A stretch of DNA of 13,761 nt from Paracoccaceae bacterium (GTDB taxonomy: Bacteria > Pseudomonadota > Alphaproteobacteria > Rhodobacterales > Rhodobacteraceae), in assembly GCA_016764835.1 (NCBI GenBank), contig JAESRD010000120.1, positions 1 to 13,761 of the forward strand. Reading direction: 5' to 3'. This document shows, one piece after another, positions 1 to 6,536 of the stretch. The notes under the pieces were generated by a model. It saw only the letters and a list, made by a program, of their open reading frames with translations, did not search any database and was not told where the DNA came from. Each line of letters begins with the position of its first letter. The stretch's first letter is position 1. The position numbers and the translations under genes were made by a program.

Positions 1-1
1 A

Positions 2-295
2 ACGCGGCGGCTGCGGCCGGGCGGACATATGACTATGATCCACCGCGCTGCCGATCTGCCCGCGCTAATTCAGGCGCTTGATGCCCGCATGGGCTCTTTG
101 GTGATCCTGCCGCTGACAAGCCGCGCGGGGCGCGCCGCCGGGCGGGTGATCTTGCGGGCCAAGAAGGGCGGACGGGCCGAGGCGCAGCTGCTGGCTCCGT
201 TTATTTTGCATGACGGCAGCCACGGTGATGGTGGCAACAAGTTTTCAACCGCCGCCGAAAGAATTTTGAAATTTGGTGGAAAATTGTCTCTGTAA
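2..295 (+). CDS. tRNA1(Val) (adenine(37)-N6)-methyltransferase-like protein, C-terminal part
   Basis: This is the 3' end of a gene that starts left of the window. The frame is open from base 2, so the ATG at 29 is probably internal and not the start. The visible ~97 residues run from an R-L-R-P-G-G stretch followed by hydrophobic residues and an I-H-R motif (late Rossmann-fold strand of a class I SAM-dependent methyltransferase), through a L-P-L-x-x-R-A-G-R-A-A-G-R-V segment, to a lysine/arginine-rich strand and an L-L-A-P-F-I-L-H-D tail. That tail resembles the end of TrmN6/YfiC-like enzymes of Rhodobacteraceae, which methylate A37 of tRNA1(Val). The SAM-binding and N-P-P-Y catalytic motifs would lie in the missing part, so the assignment rests on the C-terminus only. 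No terminator is obvious after the TAA. Confidence 0.6.
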   Translation, partial: TRRLRPGGHMTMIHRAADLPALIQALDARMGSLVILPLTSRAGRAAGRVILRAKKGGRAEAQLLAPFILHDGSHGDGGNKFSTAAERILKFGGKLSL

Positions 296-417
296 ACTTA
301 ACTTATCGTCAATATTTAGAGTTGAAGTTACAAAAATCACTTTGTTCTGCTCTGCGGCGTGACAGATTCGCTGATTTGTGCTGGACTAGAGTGACATACT
401 GATAAGTGGAGAAACGC

Positions 418-585
418 ATGAGCCTACATTCACATATTGTTGAATTGAAGAGAAAGCATGATCACCTATCCGACGAGGTCGAAGATGCCCAACGAAGTTT
501 GGGCGCCAACGACTTTGAGATTTCCAAACTCAAAAAACAAAAGCTGTTGCTGAAAGAAGAGATTACCCGTCTCAGCGTCGGCTAG
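418..585 (+). CDS. YdcH-like (DUF465) small coiled-coil protein
   Basis: This 55-residue gene begins at an ATG preceded by a GGAG ribosome binding site six bases upstream. The protein is highly charged and almost entirely helical. It opens with M-S-L-H-S-H-I-V-E-L-K-R-K-H and closes with I-S-K-L-K-K-Q-K-L-L-L-K-E-E-I-T-R-L. This is the usual shape of YdcH/DUF465 proteins: short coiled coils of unknown function, abundant in alphaproteobacteria, often carrying the L-x-x-x-H-x-x-L and K-K-x-K-L-x-x-K-D/E-x-I signatures seen here. Its TAG stop lies in a CTAG palindrome that also supplies the stop of the opposing exporter gene, so the two genes overlap by four bases tail to tail. The family assignment is fairly firm; the cellular role is unknown. 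Confidence 0.8.
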   Translation: MSLHSHIVELKRKHDHLSDEVEDAQRSLGANDFEISKLKKQKLLLKEEITRLSVG

Positions 586-1445
586 CCCTGTGGCGCCATG
601 CTCGCGCGCGCGGCCAAAGCTGCGCCGCTGGCAATGAGGAGCGCCGCCCCCACAAGCGACCAACTGGCCGGGGCAACCCCGGCCATTACCAAAACGACGG
701 TTGAGAGCAGCGGCGCCGCATATGACAACGTGCCGAGCAGCTGAATATCACCCTTCTTGACGCCAATATCCCAGAGGAAAAAGGCCAGCCCAACTGGCCC
801 TGCCCCCAAGGCGATGATCGCAAGCCAACCGGCGCTACCGGTCGGCCAAACCGTTTGCTCTAGCGCCAGATGAGCCAGCCCCGACAGGGCCGCGCTGGCC
901 AAACAGAACACGGCAACACTGGCGGTTGGCACGGCGCCCATTTGCCGCGAGACCACAGAATAGATTGCCCAGACAAAGGCGCAAAGCAGCGCCAGCCCGT
1001 AGCCCGGCAAATAGGCCGCATCAAACCCGCCGCCACCGCCAGAGATGATCAGCCCGGCCCCGGCAAACCCAGCGGCGGCCCCGGCCAAATGCCCTGCCTT
1101 TAGTGTCTCGCCCGGCAAAAAACCCGAAAGCAACACAATAAGCAACGGCCAAAGATAGGCAATCAGCCCGGCTTGCGCAGGCGGGGCCATGCGCAGAGCG
1201 CTAAAATAGAGGAAGTGATAGCCAAACAATCCGGCTGTGCCAAAGGCATAGACCCGTAGCTTCACGCCGCGCAGCTGGTCCAACTCGCCGCGCGCAGCGA
1301 TCCAAATCAGCCCCAAACTGCCACCAATGGCAAAGCATATAGCGGTCAGCATCAGCGGCGGCACCGGCATTGTTTGCACGGTGAGCAGCGCCAACAGCGC
1401 CCATAACAGCACGGCACCAAAGCCGATAAACGTTGATTTGATCAT
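582..1445 (-). CDS. DMT/EamA-family exporter, YddG-like
   Basis: The protein is a 287-residue inner-membrane transporter of the drug/metabolite transporter superfamily, with about ten hydrophobic segments forming two EamA halves. I chose the ATG at 1445 (M-I-K-S-T-F-I-G-F-G-A). The frame stays open upstream to 1748, but that extension is arginine/histidine-rich, antisense to the end of the SHOCT gene, and lacks a transporter-like N-terminus. A GGAG lies nine bases before this ATG. The motif G-Y-H-F-L-Y-F-S-A-L-R around residues 75-85 and the following Y-L-W-P recall YddG-type exporters of aromatic or other amino acids. The substrate cannot be read from the sequence. The gene is 31 bases downstream of the SHOCT gene, so the two may be cotranscribed. 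A small hairpin overlaps its ribosome binding site. Confidence 0.85.
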   Translation of the reverse strand: MIKSTFIGFGAVLLWALLALLTVQTMPVPPLMLTAICFAIGGSLGLIWIAARGELDQLRGVKLRVYAFGTAGLFGYHFLYFSALRMAPPAQAGLIAYLWPLLIVLLSGFLPGETLKAGHLAGAAAGFAGAGLIISGGGGGFDAAYLPGYGLALLCAFVWAIYSVVSRQMGAVPTASVAVFCLASAALSGLAHLALEQTVWPTGSAGWLAIIALGAGPVGLAFFLWDIGVKKGDIQLLGTLSYAAPLLSTVVLVMAGVAPASWSLVGAALLIASGAALAARASMAPQG

Positions 1446-1455
1446 TGAATTAACT

Positions 1456-1472
1456 CCACTGAAAGGCAGTGG
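1456..1472 (-). promoter_or_regulatory. hairpin overlapping the exporter's ribosome binding site
   Basis: On the minus strand a 6-bp perfect inverted repeat (CCACTG / CAGTGG, five-base loop) lies between the SHOCT stop and the exporter start. Its 3' arm supplies two bases of the GGAG ribosome binding site (1454-1457). The stem could dampen translation initiation, or it could be coincidental. There is no U-tract, so it does not look like a terminator. Confidence 0.3.
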
Positions 1473-1476
1473 CGTG

Positions 1477-2310
1477 CTACAGCCTCGCGAGTAATTCTGC
1501 CTTTTTTGCACTATATTCGTCGTCATCCAGAATGCCGCGCTGATGAAAATCAGCCAGCTTCTCGATACGCGCGAATATCTCATCATCATCGGTTTGCGCC
1601 GGTGGGGGGGGCGAAACGGGCGGCGATGAGGCCAGGGGTTCAGTGGTGGGCGGTGGTGTTGTGGCCTGCATTGGCGCAGGTTCTGCGTATGGCTCTGGCG
1701 CATTGCCCATCGGCACGATCGGCAGATCGGCCACACGCACAGTGCCAAACTGGCTGGTAAATGTCAGCGACTGGTCGCCGCTTTGCTGCTGACCAAAGCC
1801 ACCAATCTGGTGTTGGCCACAATCATAGACGGTCATTACCCCGCCAACAGAGATCGCCAGCCGCTGTGTGTCGGGAAAATAAGCGTAGCGCATATCGTTT
1901 TGCGCGCCTTGGCTGGCGGCAAAGCCCAGCTCTTCGGGCCAAGAGCTGCCGGGCGCGGCGACAAAAAGGCTAGTGCCGCCATTATTATTCATGCCGTAGC
2001 CGCCCTGCGACTGACTTTGCAGTGACGCGACAGGGGCAAAAACGGATGCGTTTTGCAGCGCATTCGACAGATCATTGCACAGGAAATCGACCCGCGATTT
2101 TAGACCGTTATTGAACATATCGCCAATCATGATCATGCCGCCCATGGACCATTGCCCCATGCCGCCAAATTCAAAATGGTTGAACTGCGCTTGCGTGCCT
2201 TGGCCATTGCTGACCGCGATCAACATATGGGTCACAGCGTCTTCGCTAAAGCCGTGGCGTGCTACGTTATTGCTGACCACATTGCGGCCTTCATCGCTAA
2301 GTCCGGACAT
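1477..2310 (-). CDS. SHOCT-domain protein of unknown function
   Basis: This 277-residue protein has three parts. Residues ~1-200 form a body I cannot assign: a helical start (M-S-G-L-S-D-E-G-R-N), a glycine/methionine-rich stretch at ~49-66 (F-G-G-M-G-Q-W-S-M-G-G-M-I-M-I-G-D) and a glutamine/asparagine-rich middle. Residues ~204-243 are a proline/threonine/alanine-rich linker ending in aspartates. Residues ~244-277 are a SHOCT domain, the short C-terminal helical pair with the pattern I-x-x-L-A-x-x-x-x-x-G-I-L-D-D-x-E-Y-x-x-K-K-A-E-L-L. SHOCT domains are thought to mediate oligomerisation. I chose the ATG at 2310, which has TTGGAA just upstream. The frame continues to 2412, but that extension would run back through the terminator behind phaB. 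There is no signal peptide or clear transmembrane helix. Confidence 0.75.
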   Translation of the reverse strand: MSGLSDEGRNVVSNNVARHGFSEDAVTHMLIAVSNGQGTQAQFNHFEFGGMGQWSMGGMIMIGDMFNNGLKSRVDFLCNDLSNALQNASVFAPVASLQSQSQGGYGMNNNGGTSLFVAAPGSSWPEELGFAASQGAQNDMRYAYFPDTQRLAISVGGVMTVYDCGQHQIGGFGQQQSGDQSLTFTSQFGTVRVADLPIVPMGNAPEPYAEPAPMQATTPPPTTEPLASSPPVSPPPPAQTDDDEIFARIEKLADFHQRGILDDDEYSAKKAELLARL

Positions 2311-2376
2311 ATCGGTTCCAATAGAATCATAGGTTTCATGAATTGGCCTCGCTGTAGCAGGCCCAGCGGGGAACGA

Positions 2377-2410
2377 CAAACAAAAGGGGCCAGCCTCGTG
2401 GCCAGCCCCC
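2377..2410 (-). terminator. rho-independent terminator downstream of phaB
   Basis: Read on the minus strand, a 10-bp stem (two G-T wobbles; arms 2400-2409 and 2386-2395) closes a four-base ACGA loop and is followed at once by TTTTGTTTG. It begins 23 bases after the phaB stop. It separates the pha genes from the SHOCT-exporter pair, which therefore need their own promoter. Confidence 0.85.
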
Positions 2411-2432
2411 AAAACCGCGCTAAATAGAGCGA

Positions 2433-3158
2433 TTAAACCATGTATTGACCGCCATTGGCCGACAGTGTCGAGCCGGTAATGTAGCCCGCCTGATCAGATG
2501 CCAAGAAGGCGACACAGCGGCCGATCTCTTCGGCTTCGCCCAAACGGCCAACCGGGATTTGCGGCAAAATGACTTCGTTCATCACCTTTTCAGGGATCGT
2601 CGCCATCATATCAGTGTTGATATAGCCGGGGCAGATCGCGTTTACGGTGATGCCACTGCGCGCGCCTTCTTGGGCCAGCGACTTGGTGAAACCGATATCG
2701 CCCGCTTTGGCGGCAGCATAGTTTGCCTGAGCGAACTGGCCCTTTTGGCCGTTGATCGACGAGATCGAGATGATACGACCAAACTTGCGGCTACGCATGC
2801 CGCCCCAAACATTATGGGTCATGTTGAACAAGCCATTGAGGTTGGTGTTGATCACGTCATGCCACTGCTCAGGCTTCATGCGGTGAAACGGGGCGTCGCG
2901 GGTGATGCCTGCATTGTTGACTAATACGTCAATCGGGCCAAGGTCAGCTTCGACTTGAGCAATGCCGCTTGCGCATTCATCATAGCTGGCCACGTCCCAT
3001 TTATAGGTGCGAATGCCCGTTGCTTTAGAAAAAGCCCGTGCCTTTTCATCATTGCCTGCATAGGTCGAGGCGACAATGTAGCCTTCGTCTTTTAGGGCGG
3101 TTGCAATCGCAGCGCCGATCCCTCTGGATCCGCCAGTAACAAGTGCTATGCGTGGCAT
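2433..3158 (-). CDS. phaB: acetoacetyl-CoA reductase (NADPH)
   Basis: PhaB reduces acetoacetyl-CoA to (R)-3-hydroxybutyryl-CoA in the cytoplasm, the second step of polyhydroxybutyrate synthesis. The 241-residue protein is a classical short-chain dehydrogenase with the cofactor motif T-G-G-S-R-G-I-G at residues 8-15, N-N-A-G at 81-84, and a catalytic Ser134-Tyr147-Lys151 set. The family signature N-G-Q-K-G-Q-F lies between Ser and Tyr, and C-P-G-Y-I-N-T-D-M follows at ~176-184. Length matches the family (~240-246). The ATG at 3158 is preceded five bases upstream by GGAGGAGG (3164-3171). An in-frame TTG at 3173 would lie upstream of this ribosome binding site and is unlikely to be used. phaA is 128 bases upstream, and an intrinsic terminator follows. 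Confidence 0.95.
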   Translation of the reverse strand: MPRIALVTGGSRGIGAAIATALKDEGYIVASTYAGNDEKARAFSKATGIRTYKWDVASYDECASGIAQVEADLGPIDVLVNNAGITRDAPFHRMKPEQWHDVINTNLNGLFNMTHNVWGGMRSRKFGRIISISSINGQKGQFAQANYAAAKAGDIGFTKSLAQEGARSGITVNAICPGYINTDMMATIPEKVMNEVILPQIPVGRLGEAEEIGRCVAFLASDQAGYITGSTLSANGGQYMV

Positions 3159-3163
3159 AACGT

Positions 3164-3171
3164 CCTCCTCC
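3164..3171 (-). promoter_or_regulatory. phaB ribosome binding site
   Basis: GGAGGAGG on the minus strand lies five bases before the ATG at 3158. It decides the start in favour of that ATG over the TTG fifteen bases further upstream. Confidence 0.85.
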
Positions 3172-3211
3172 AAGGTAAATTTGAAATCAAATTAGGCGAC
3201 AGAATAAAAAT

Positions 3212-3228
3212 ACGCAACATTGTTGCGT
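3212..3228 (-). promoter_or_regulatory. inverted repeat upstream of phaB: operator or weak terminator
   Basis: A perfect 7-bp inverted repeat (ACGCAAC / GTTGCGT, three-base spacer) lies 54 bases before the phaB start. On the minus strand it is followed by ATTTTTATT, so it could be a weak intrinsic terminator behind phaA. Its position just before phaB and its TTGC/GCAA content would also suit an operator. Overlapping TTGCGTGCAA (3223-3232) and nearby TTGCGCAG (3241-3248) add related half-sites. PhaR, the polyhydroxybutyrate-responsive repressor of alphaproteobacteria, is known to bind TGC/GCA-type sites, which makes it a candidate. This is inference only. Confidence 0.4.
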
Positions 3229-3249
3229 GCAAAATTTACATTGCGCAGT

Positions 3250-3274
3250 GAGGGCAGCCCGATGGGCTGCCCTC
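3250..3274 (-). terminator. strong hairpin just after phaA
   Basis: A perfect 11-bp inverted repeat (arms 3250-3260 and 3264-3274, three-base loop) begins 12 bases after the phaA stop. On the minus strand it is followed by CACTGCGCAATG, not a U-run. It may therefore stabilise the phaA transcript's 3' end, attenuate read-through into phaB, or act together with the weaker hairpin at 3212-3228. A fully efficient rho-independent terminator is not supported. Confidence 0.45.
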
Positions 3275-3286
3275 TTATGCTCTGTA

Positions 3287-4462
3287 TCAGTCGCGCTCGA
3301 CGCAGAGCGCCACGCCCATACCGCCGCCGATGCACAAAGTGGCAATGCCTTTTTTGGCGTCGCGGCGTTGCATTTCAAACAGTAGCGTGTTGAGCACCCG
3401 GCAGCCGGAAGCGCCGATTGGGTGGCCAATTGCGATCGCGCCGCCATTAACGTTGACGATGCTTGGATCCCAGCCCATCTCTTTGTTCACGGCACAAGCC
3501 TGTGCGGCAAAGGCTTCATTGGCCTCAACCAGATCAAGATCGCCAACTGACCAACCGGCTTTGTCGAGCGCTTTGCGTGATGCGTAGATTGGGCCCACGC
3601 CCATGATCGATGGGTCCAGCCCGGCAGTTGCATAAGATGCGATCCGCGCCAGTGGCTTAATGCCGCGCTTTTCGGCCTCATCAGCGCTCATCAGCAGGGT
3701 GGCTGCGGCGCCGTCGTTAAGACCTGAAGCATTTGCGGCCGTTACCGAGCCGTCTTTGGCGAAGGCAGGGCGCAGTTTGGCCATGGCGGCCATGTTGGCA
3801 CCGTGGCGAATATATTCGTCAGCCTCGACAACCGTATCGCCGCGCCGCGCTTTGACTGTATAGGCGACGATCTCATCAACAAACCGGCCGGCTTTTTGCG
3901 CGGCTTCGGCTTTGTTTTGCGAGGCCACGGCAAATTCGTCTTGCATCTCGCGGGTGATGCCCCACTTATTGGCAACGTTTTCAGCCGTTTGGCCCATGTG
4001 GTAGTTGTTAAACGCATCCCACAAACCGTCACGGACCATAGTGTCGATGAACTTAACATCCCCCATTTTGGTGCCAGTGCGCATGTTTGCGGAGTGGTGC
4101 GACAGCGACATGTTCTCTTGGCCACCAGCGGCAACAATTGAGGCATCGCCCAGCATAATATGCTGTGCGCCCAAAGCCACGGCACGCAGACCGGAACCGC
4201 ATACTTGGTTAATGCCCCAGGCGGCGGCTTCTTGCGACAGACCGGCGTTAATATGGGCTTGGCGGGCCGGGTTTTGGCCCTGAGCGGCTGTCAGCACTTG
4301 GCCGAGAATGGTTTCAGAAACCTCTGCGCCGTCAATACCGGCGCGGGCAACGACCTCGGCCAGCACAGCGGCTCCGAGATCATGCGCAGGAACGGTGGCG
4401 AAAGCCCCGCCAAAACTACCGACTGCGGTTCGTGCAGCGGAGGCGATTACAACATTAGTCAT
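3287..4462 (-). CDS. phaA: acetyl-CoA C-acetyltransferase (beta-ketothiolase)
   Basis: PhaA condenses two acetyl-CoA into acetoacetyl-CoA, the first step of polyhydroxybutyrate synthesis, and supplies PhaB encoded next. The 391-residue length is standard for biosynthetic thiolases. The active-site residues are all visible: nucleophilic Cys88 in [13 protein letters not shown] at 315-319, His347 in G-H-P-I-G-A-S-G, and Cys377 in C-I-G-G-G-M-G. The open frame extends upstream to 4582, but the ATG at 4462 gives the canonical N-terminus ([19 protein letters not shown]) and has an AGGAG (4470-4474) seven bases before it. The gene is cytoplasmic and on the same strand as phaB. The 160 bases upstream separate it from the broken EAL gene and should hold its promoter; I could not identify a convincing -35/-10 pair. 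Confidence 0.96.
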   Translation of the reverse strand: MTNVVIASAARTAVGSFGGAFATVPAHDLGAAVLAEVVARAGIDGAEVSETILGQVLTAAQGQNPARQAHINAGLSQEAAAWGINQVCGSGLRAVALGAQHIMLGDASIVAAGGQENMSLSHHSANMRTGTKMGDVKFIDTMVRDGLWDAFNNYHMGQTAENVANKWGITREMQDEFAVASQNKAEAAQKAGRFVDEIVAYTVKARRGDTVVEADEYIRHGANMAAMAKLRPAFAKDGSVTAANASGLNDGAAATLLMSADEAEKRGIKPLARIASYATAGLDPSIMGVGPIYASRKALDKAGWSVGDLDLVEANEAFAAQACAVNKEMGWDPSIVNVNGGAIAIGHPIGASGCRVLNTLLFEMQRRDAKKGIATLCIGGGMGVALCVERD

Positions 4463-4589
4463 GGGTTTTCTCCTGTCCCTATAAAGGCGGATATCCCCAC
4501 GCATGTCGCGTCCTATCCCCGCCAGTCCACTCTCCTTTATGGTGAACAGCTGCGCGGAGCAACGGCGCAGATGCGCGCGCATAGCGGCA

Positions 4590-4604
4590 TTGCCCTAGGG
4601 GCAA
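4590..4604. repeat. short inverted repeat between the EAL pseudogene and phaA
   Basis: TTGCCC-TAG-GGGCAA has 6-bp arms with a three-base spacer. It lies 18 bases after the EAL gene's stop and about 128 bases upstream of phaA. It has no U-tract in either direction, so a terminator is doubtful; an operator for phaA is possible. Its TTGC/GCAA ends echo those in the phaA-phaB gap. Confidence 0.3.
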
Positions 4605-4622
4605 CCAGCACAAGCGCGCGGA

Positions 4623-5414
4623 TCAGAGCGAAGGCTTGGGCACGCCGAAGTGCCAACCCTGCATGCAATCAACCCCAAGCCGGGCCAGATGCGCCGCTTC
4701 TTGCGCAGTCTCAACCCCTTCTGCCACCGCAAACATTTCAAACTGATGGGCCACGGTTATTAGCGCCTCGGCCAGCACTTGAGTGTCTGGCGACTGCTCG
4801 ATGCCAGAAACAAACAACCGGTCGATTTTGACAAGATCGAACAAAAAATCTTTGAGATGGCGAAACGAAGTTTGCCCAGCGCCGAAATCATCTAGCGCAA
4901 AAGAGACCCCCTTTGGCTGGATTTCGGCCATGAAACGAATGACGATCTCCGGCAGCAACATGGCCGAAGATTCGCTGATCTCAAGGATCAGCCTTTCGCC
5001 GATATCGGACCGGGAATTGAGGCCCCGGATCAACACGCGCCGCCATTTTCCATCGGCAATTGAGCGGGCCGACATGTTTATGGCCAACCTGATCCCGGGA
5101 TTATTGGCCAGCGTTTCCAGCCCAAGCCGCAAGCTGGCACAGTCAAGATCGCGGCCGAGCTAGGTTTCTTCGACCTGCGGCATAAAATGCGCGGCGGGCA
5201 GAACCCGGCCGCCTTCGTCCATCAACCTAATAAAGCCCTCGTGAAACGCGATACGACTGGTATCGGGCGAGGTAACAATAGGTTGAAACGCCAAATGCAT
5301 GCGGCCCTCCGCCAAAGCGGTGCGCACCATTGTTGGCATATCGTTGTCCCGACTGGCCATTGCAGCTTGCAATGGATCCATTGGTGCGGGTTTTGAACGT
5401 TCCAGACCGCTCAT
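4623..5414 (-). pseudogene. EAL-domain (c-di-GMP phosphodiesterase-like) gene split by an in-frame amber codon
   Basis: One frame running from the ATG at 5414 (AGGAGGT ribosome binding site at 5419-5425) to 4623 would encode a single EAL domain of 263 codons, but codon 85 (5160-5162) is TAG. The 84 codons before it contain L-A-F-Q-P-I and the degenerate EAL motif F-H-E-G-F-I-R-L. The codons after it, in the same frame, contain I-N-M-S-A-R-S, L-E-I-S-E-S, D-D-F-G-A-G, V-K-I-D-R-L, A-E-G-V-E-T and M-Q-G-W-H-F-G-x-P. These correspond to most metal- and c-di-GMP-binding positions of EAL phosphodiesterases. Relatives usually have glutamate at the stop position, so a GAG-to-TAG change is the simplest explanation. 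The first ATG after the stop is at codon 114, inside the domain core, so a functional re-start is unlikely. Alternatives are a sequencing error or suppression. Confidence 0.8.
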
Positions 5415-5428
5415 GGCCACCTCCTGAA

Positions 5429-5469
5429 GTAACGTTACCCCTCTATGCACGGCATGTAGCTAACGTTGC
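5429..5469. promoter_or_regulatory. paired AACGTT palindromes between the EAL gene and tag
   Basis: The perfect 10-bp palindrome GTAACGTTAC (5429-5438) is followed by a near-copy, GCTAACGTTGC (5459-5469). Their AACGTT centres are 31 bp apart, about three helical turns. They lie in the 109-bp gap from which the EAL gene and tag diverge. This could be a two-site operator; no known regulator is assigned. Confidence 0.35.
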
Positions 5470-5523
5470 GTTGAGGTTCTGGATTTGCGACTAATCGTTC
5501 ATATTATTGAACAGGAGATTGGC

Positions 5524-6105
5524 ATGAGTGATCGTTGCGGCTGGGCAGGCTCAGAAAAGATTTACACCGATTATCACGACACTGATTGGGGTGTGCCAGA
5601 GCGCGACGGACGCGCTTTGTGGGAAAAGCTGGTGCTTGACGGTTTTCAGGCTGGACTGAGCTGGATTACCATTTTGAAAAAGCGCGACAGTTTTCGTGAG
5701 GCTTTTGAGGGGTTTGACCCCAATATCGTGGCACTTTACGGCGATGATGATATTGCGCGGCTGCTGGGCAATGCGGGGATTGTGCGCCATCGCGGTAAGA
5801 TTGTTGCGGCAATCAAGGGCGCGCAGGTCTGGCAAAAGATCGAGCAACGCGAAGGCTTTGCCAACTACCTTTGGAACTATGTCGACGGCGCGCCGATTCA
5901 ACATGAATGGATAAGCCTGAGCGAGGTGCCGACGCAGACGCCGCTTTCGGTACAACTATCAAAAGACCTGAAGAAAGAAGGCTTTAACTTCTGCGGTCCG
6001 GTAATTGTTTATGCCTTCATGCAGGCGGTTGGCATGATCAACGACCATTTGGTCAGCTGCCCTTGCTATGCGCCAGTTAAGGCGATGGGCGGTCCCACCG
6101 GCTAA
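5524..6105 (+). CDS. tag: DNA-3-methyladenine glycosylase I
   Basis: Tag removes 3-methyladenine from alkylated DNA, starting base-excision repair in the cytoplasm. The 193-residue length matches the family. Zinc ligands are recognisable: Cys5 in M-S-D-R-C-G-W, His18 in Y-H-D-T-D-W-G, and the C-terminal pair near residues 175-179 in N-D-H-L-V-S-C-P-C-Y. The base-recognition segment L-D-G-F-Q-A-G-L-S-W-I-T (38-49) has Asp where E. coli Tag has Glu38, a conservative swap. The ATG at 5524 is preceded by CAGGAG; a TTG-initiated extension from 5485 would place the ribosome binding site inside the coding region and is rejected. The gene is the only + strand gene in the centre of the window. Its last 29 bases overlap the convergent moaE. 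Confidence 0.95.
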   Translation: MSDRCGWAGSEKIYTDYHDTDWGVPERDGRALWEKLVLDGFQAGLSWITILKKRDSFREAFEGFDPNIVALYGDDDIARLLGNAGIVRHRGKIVAAIKGAQVWQKIEQREGFANYLWNYVDGAPIQHEWISLSEVPTQTPLSVQLSKDLKKEGFNFCGPVIVYAFMQAVGMINDHLVSCPCYAPVKAMGGPTG

Positions 6106-6532
6106 GCGATGTCTCGTCAGTGGCTTTAGAGGCCACCCACTGTGCGCCTGACTGGGTGATCTCTTTTTTCCAAAACGGGGCGCGCGATTTTAGCCAATCC
6201 ATCAGGTAGTCAGCGGCAGCAAAAGCATCAGCCCGGTGCGGCGACGCGGCGGCGACCATCATGATCGGCTCATTGCTCAGCAGCCTGCCATAGCGGTGGA
6301 TGATCAGCACATCCGTCAGGCTGAACCGGGTCTTGGCTTGCTGCGCCATCGCCTCGACCGCCTTAAGCGTCATGCCCGGATAATGTTCGATTTCCATTGC
6401 TACCAACGTGCCGTCGAGATCACGCACCAGCCCGGTAAAGCTGACCACGGCGCCTGCGCCCTGTGCGGCGGCGGTAAAGCGTGTCAGCTCTGTACCCGGG
6501 TCAAATGAGCTGGCTTCAACCCGCACAAACAT
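6077..6532 (-). CDS. moaE: molybdopterin synthase catalytic (large) subunit
   Basis: MoaE, with thiocarboxylated MoaD, inserts the dithiolene sulfurs into precursor Z (cPMP) to give molybdopterin. The 151-residue protein has F-T-G-L-V-R-D at 32-38, H-R-Y-G at 79-82, P-H-R-A-D-A-F at 98-104 and L-K-S-R-A-P-F-W-K-K-E at 114-124. Lys115 and Lys122 have the same seven-residue spacing as the catalytic Lys119 and Lys126 of E. coli MoaE. The ATG at 6532 is four bases beyond the moaD stop, so moaD and moaE are probably translated together. Its 3' end overlaps tag on the opposite strand by 29 bases, and no terminator is visible beyond it. Confidence 0.95.
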   Translation of the reverse strand: MFVRVEASSFDPGTELTRFTAAAQGAGAVVSFTGLVRDLDGTLVAMEIEHYPGMTLKAVEAMAQQAKTRFSLTDVLIIHRYGRLLSNEPIMMVAAASPHRADAFAAADYLMDWLKSRAPFWKKEITQSGAQWVASKATDETSLSRWDRPSP

Positions 6533-6536
6533 CAGG

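Noticed and set aside
1446..1748. A 101-residue N-terminal extension of the DMT exporter
   Set aside because: The extension is Arg/His/Pro-rich, lies out of frame within the SHOCT gene's 3' end, and is unlike any DMT N-terminus.
2445..2924. Long + strand open frames antisense to phaB, phaA, uvrC and the SDR
   Set aside because: They are mirror frames of high-GC coding genes, without ribosome binding sites or recognisable domains.
4623..5132. Treating the downstream EAL half as an independent gene
   Set aside because: It would have to start at a TTG with no ribosome binding site; the first ATG is in the domain core, and the upstream half is in the same frame.
5476..5512. Alphaproteobacterial SOS (LexA) box upstream of tag
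   Set aside because: The known consensus is the direct repeat GTTC-N7-GTTC. Here the GTTC copies are 17 bases apart, and the closer pair is inverted (GTTC-N8-GAAC), so it does not fit.
5485..5523. N-terminal extension of tag from a TTG at 5485
   Set aside because: It would place the CAGGAG ribosome binding site inside the gene and add 13 residues before the conserved M-S-D-R-C-G-W start.
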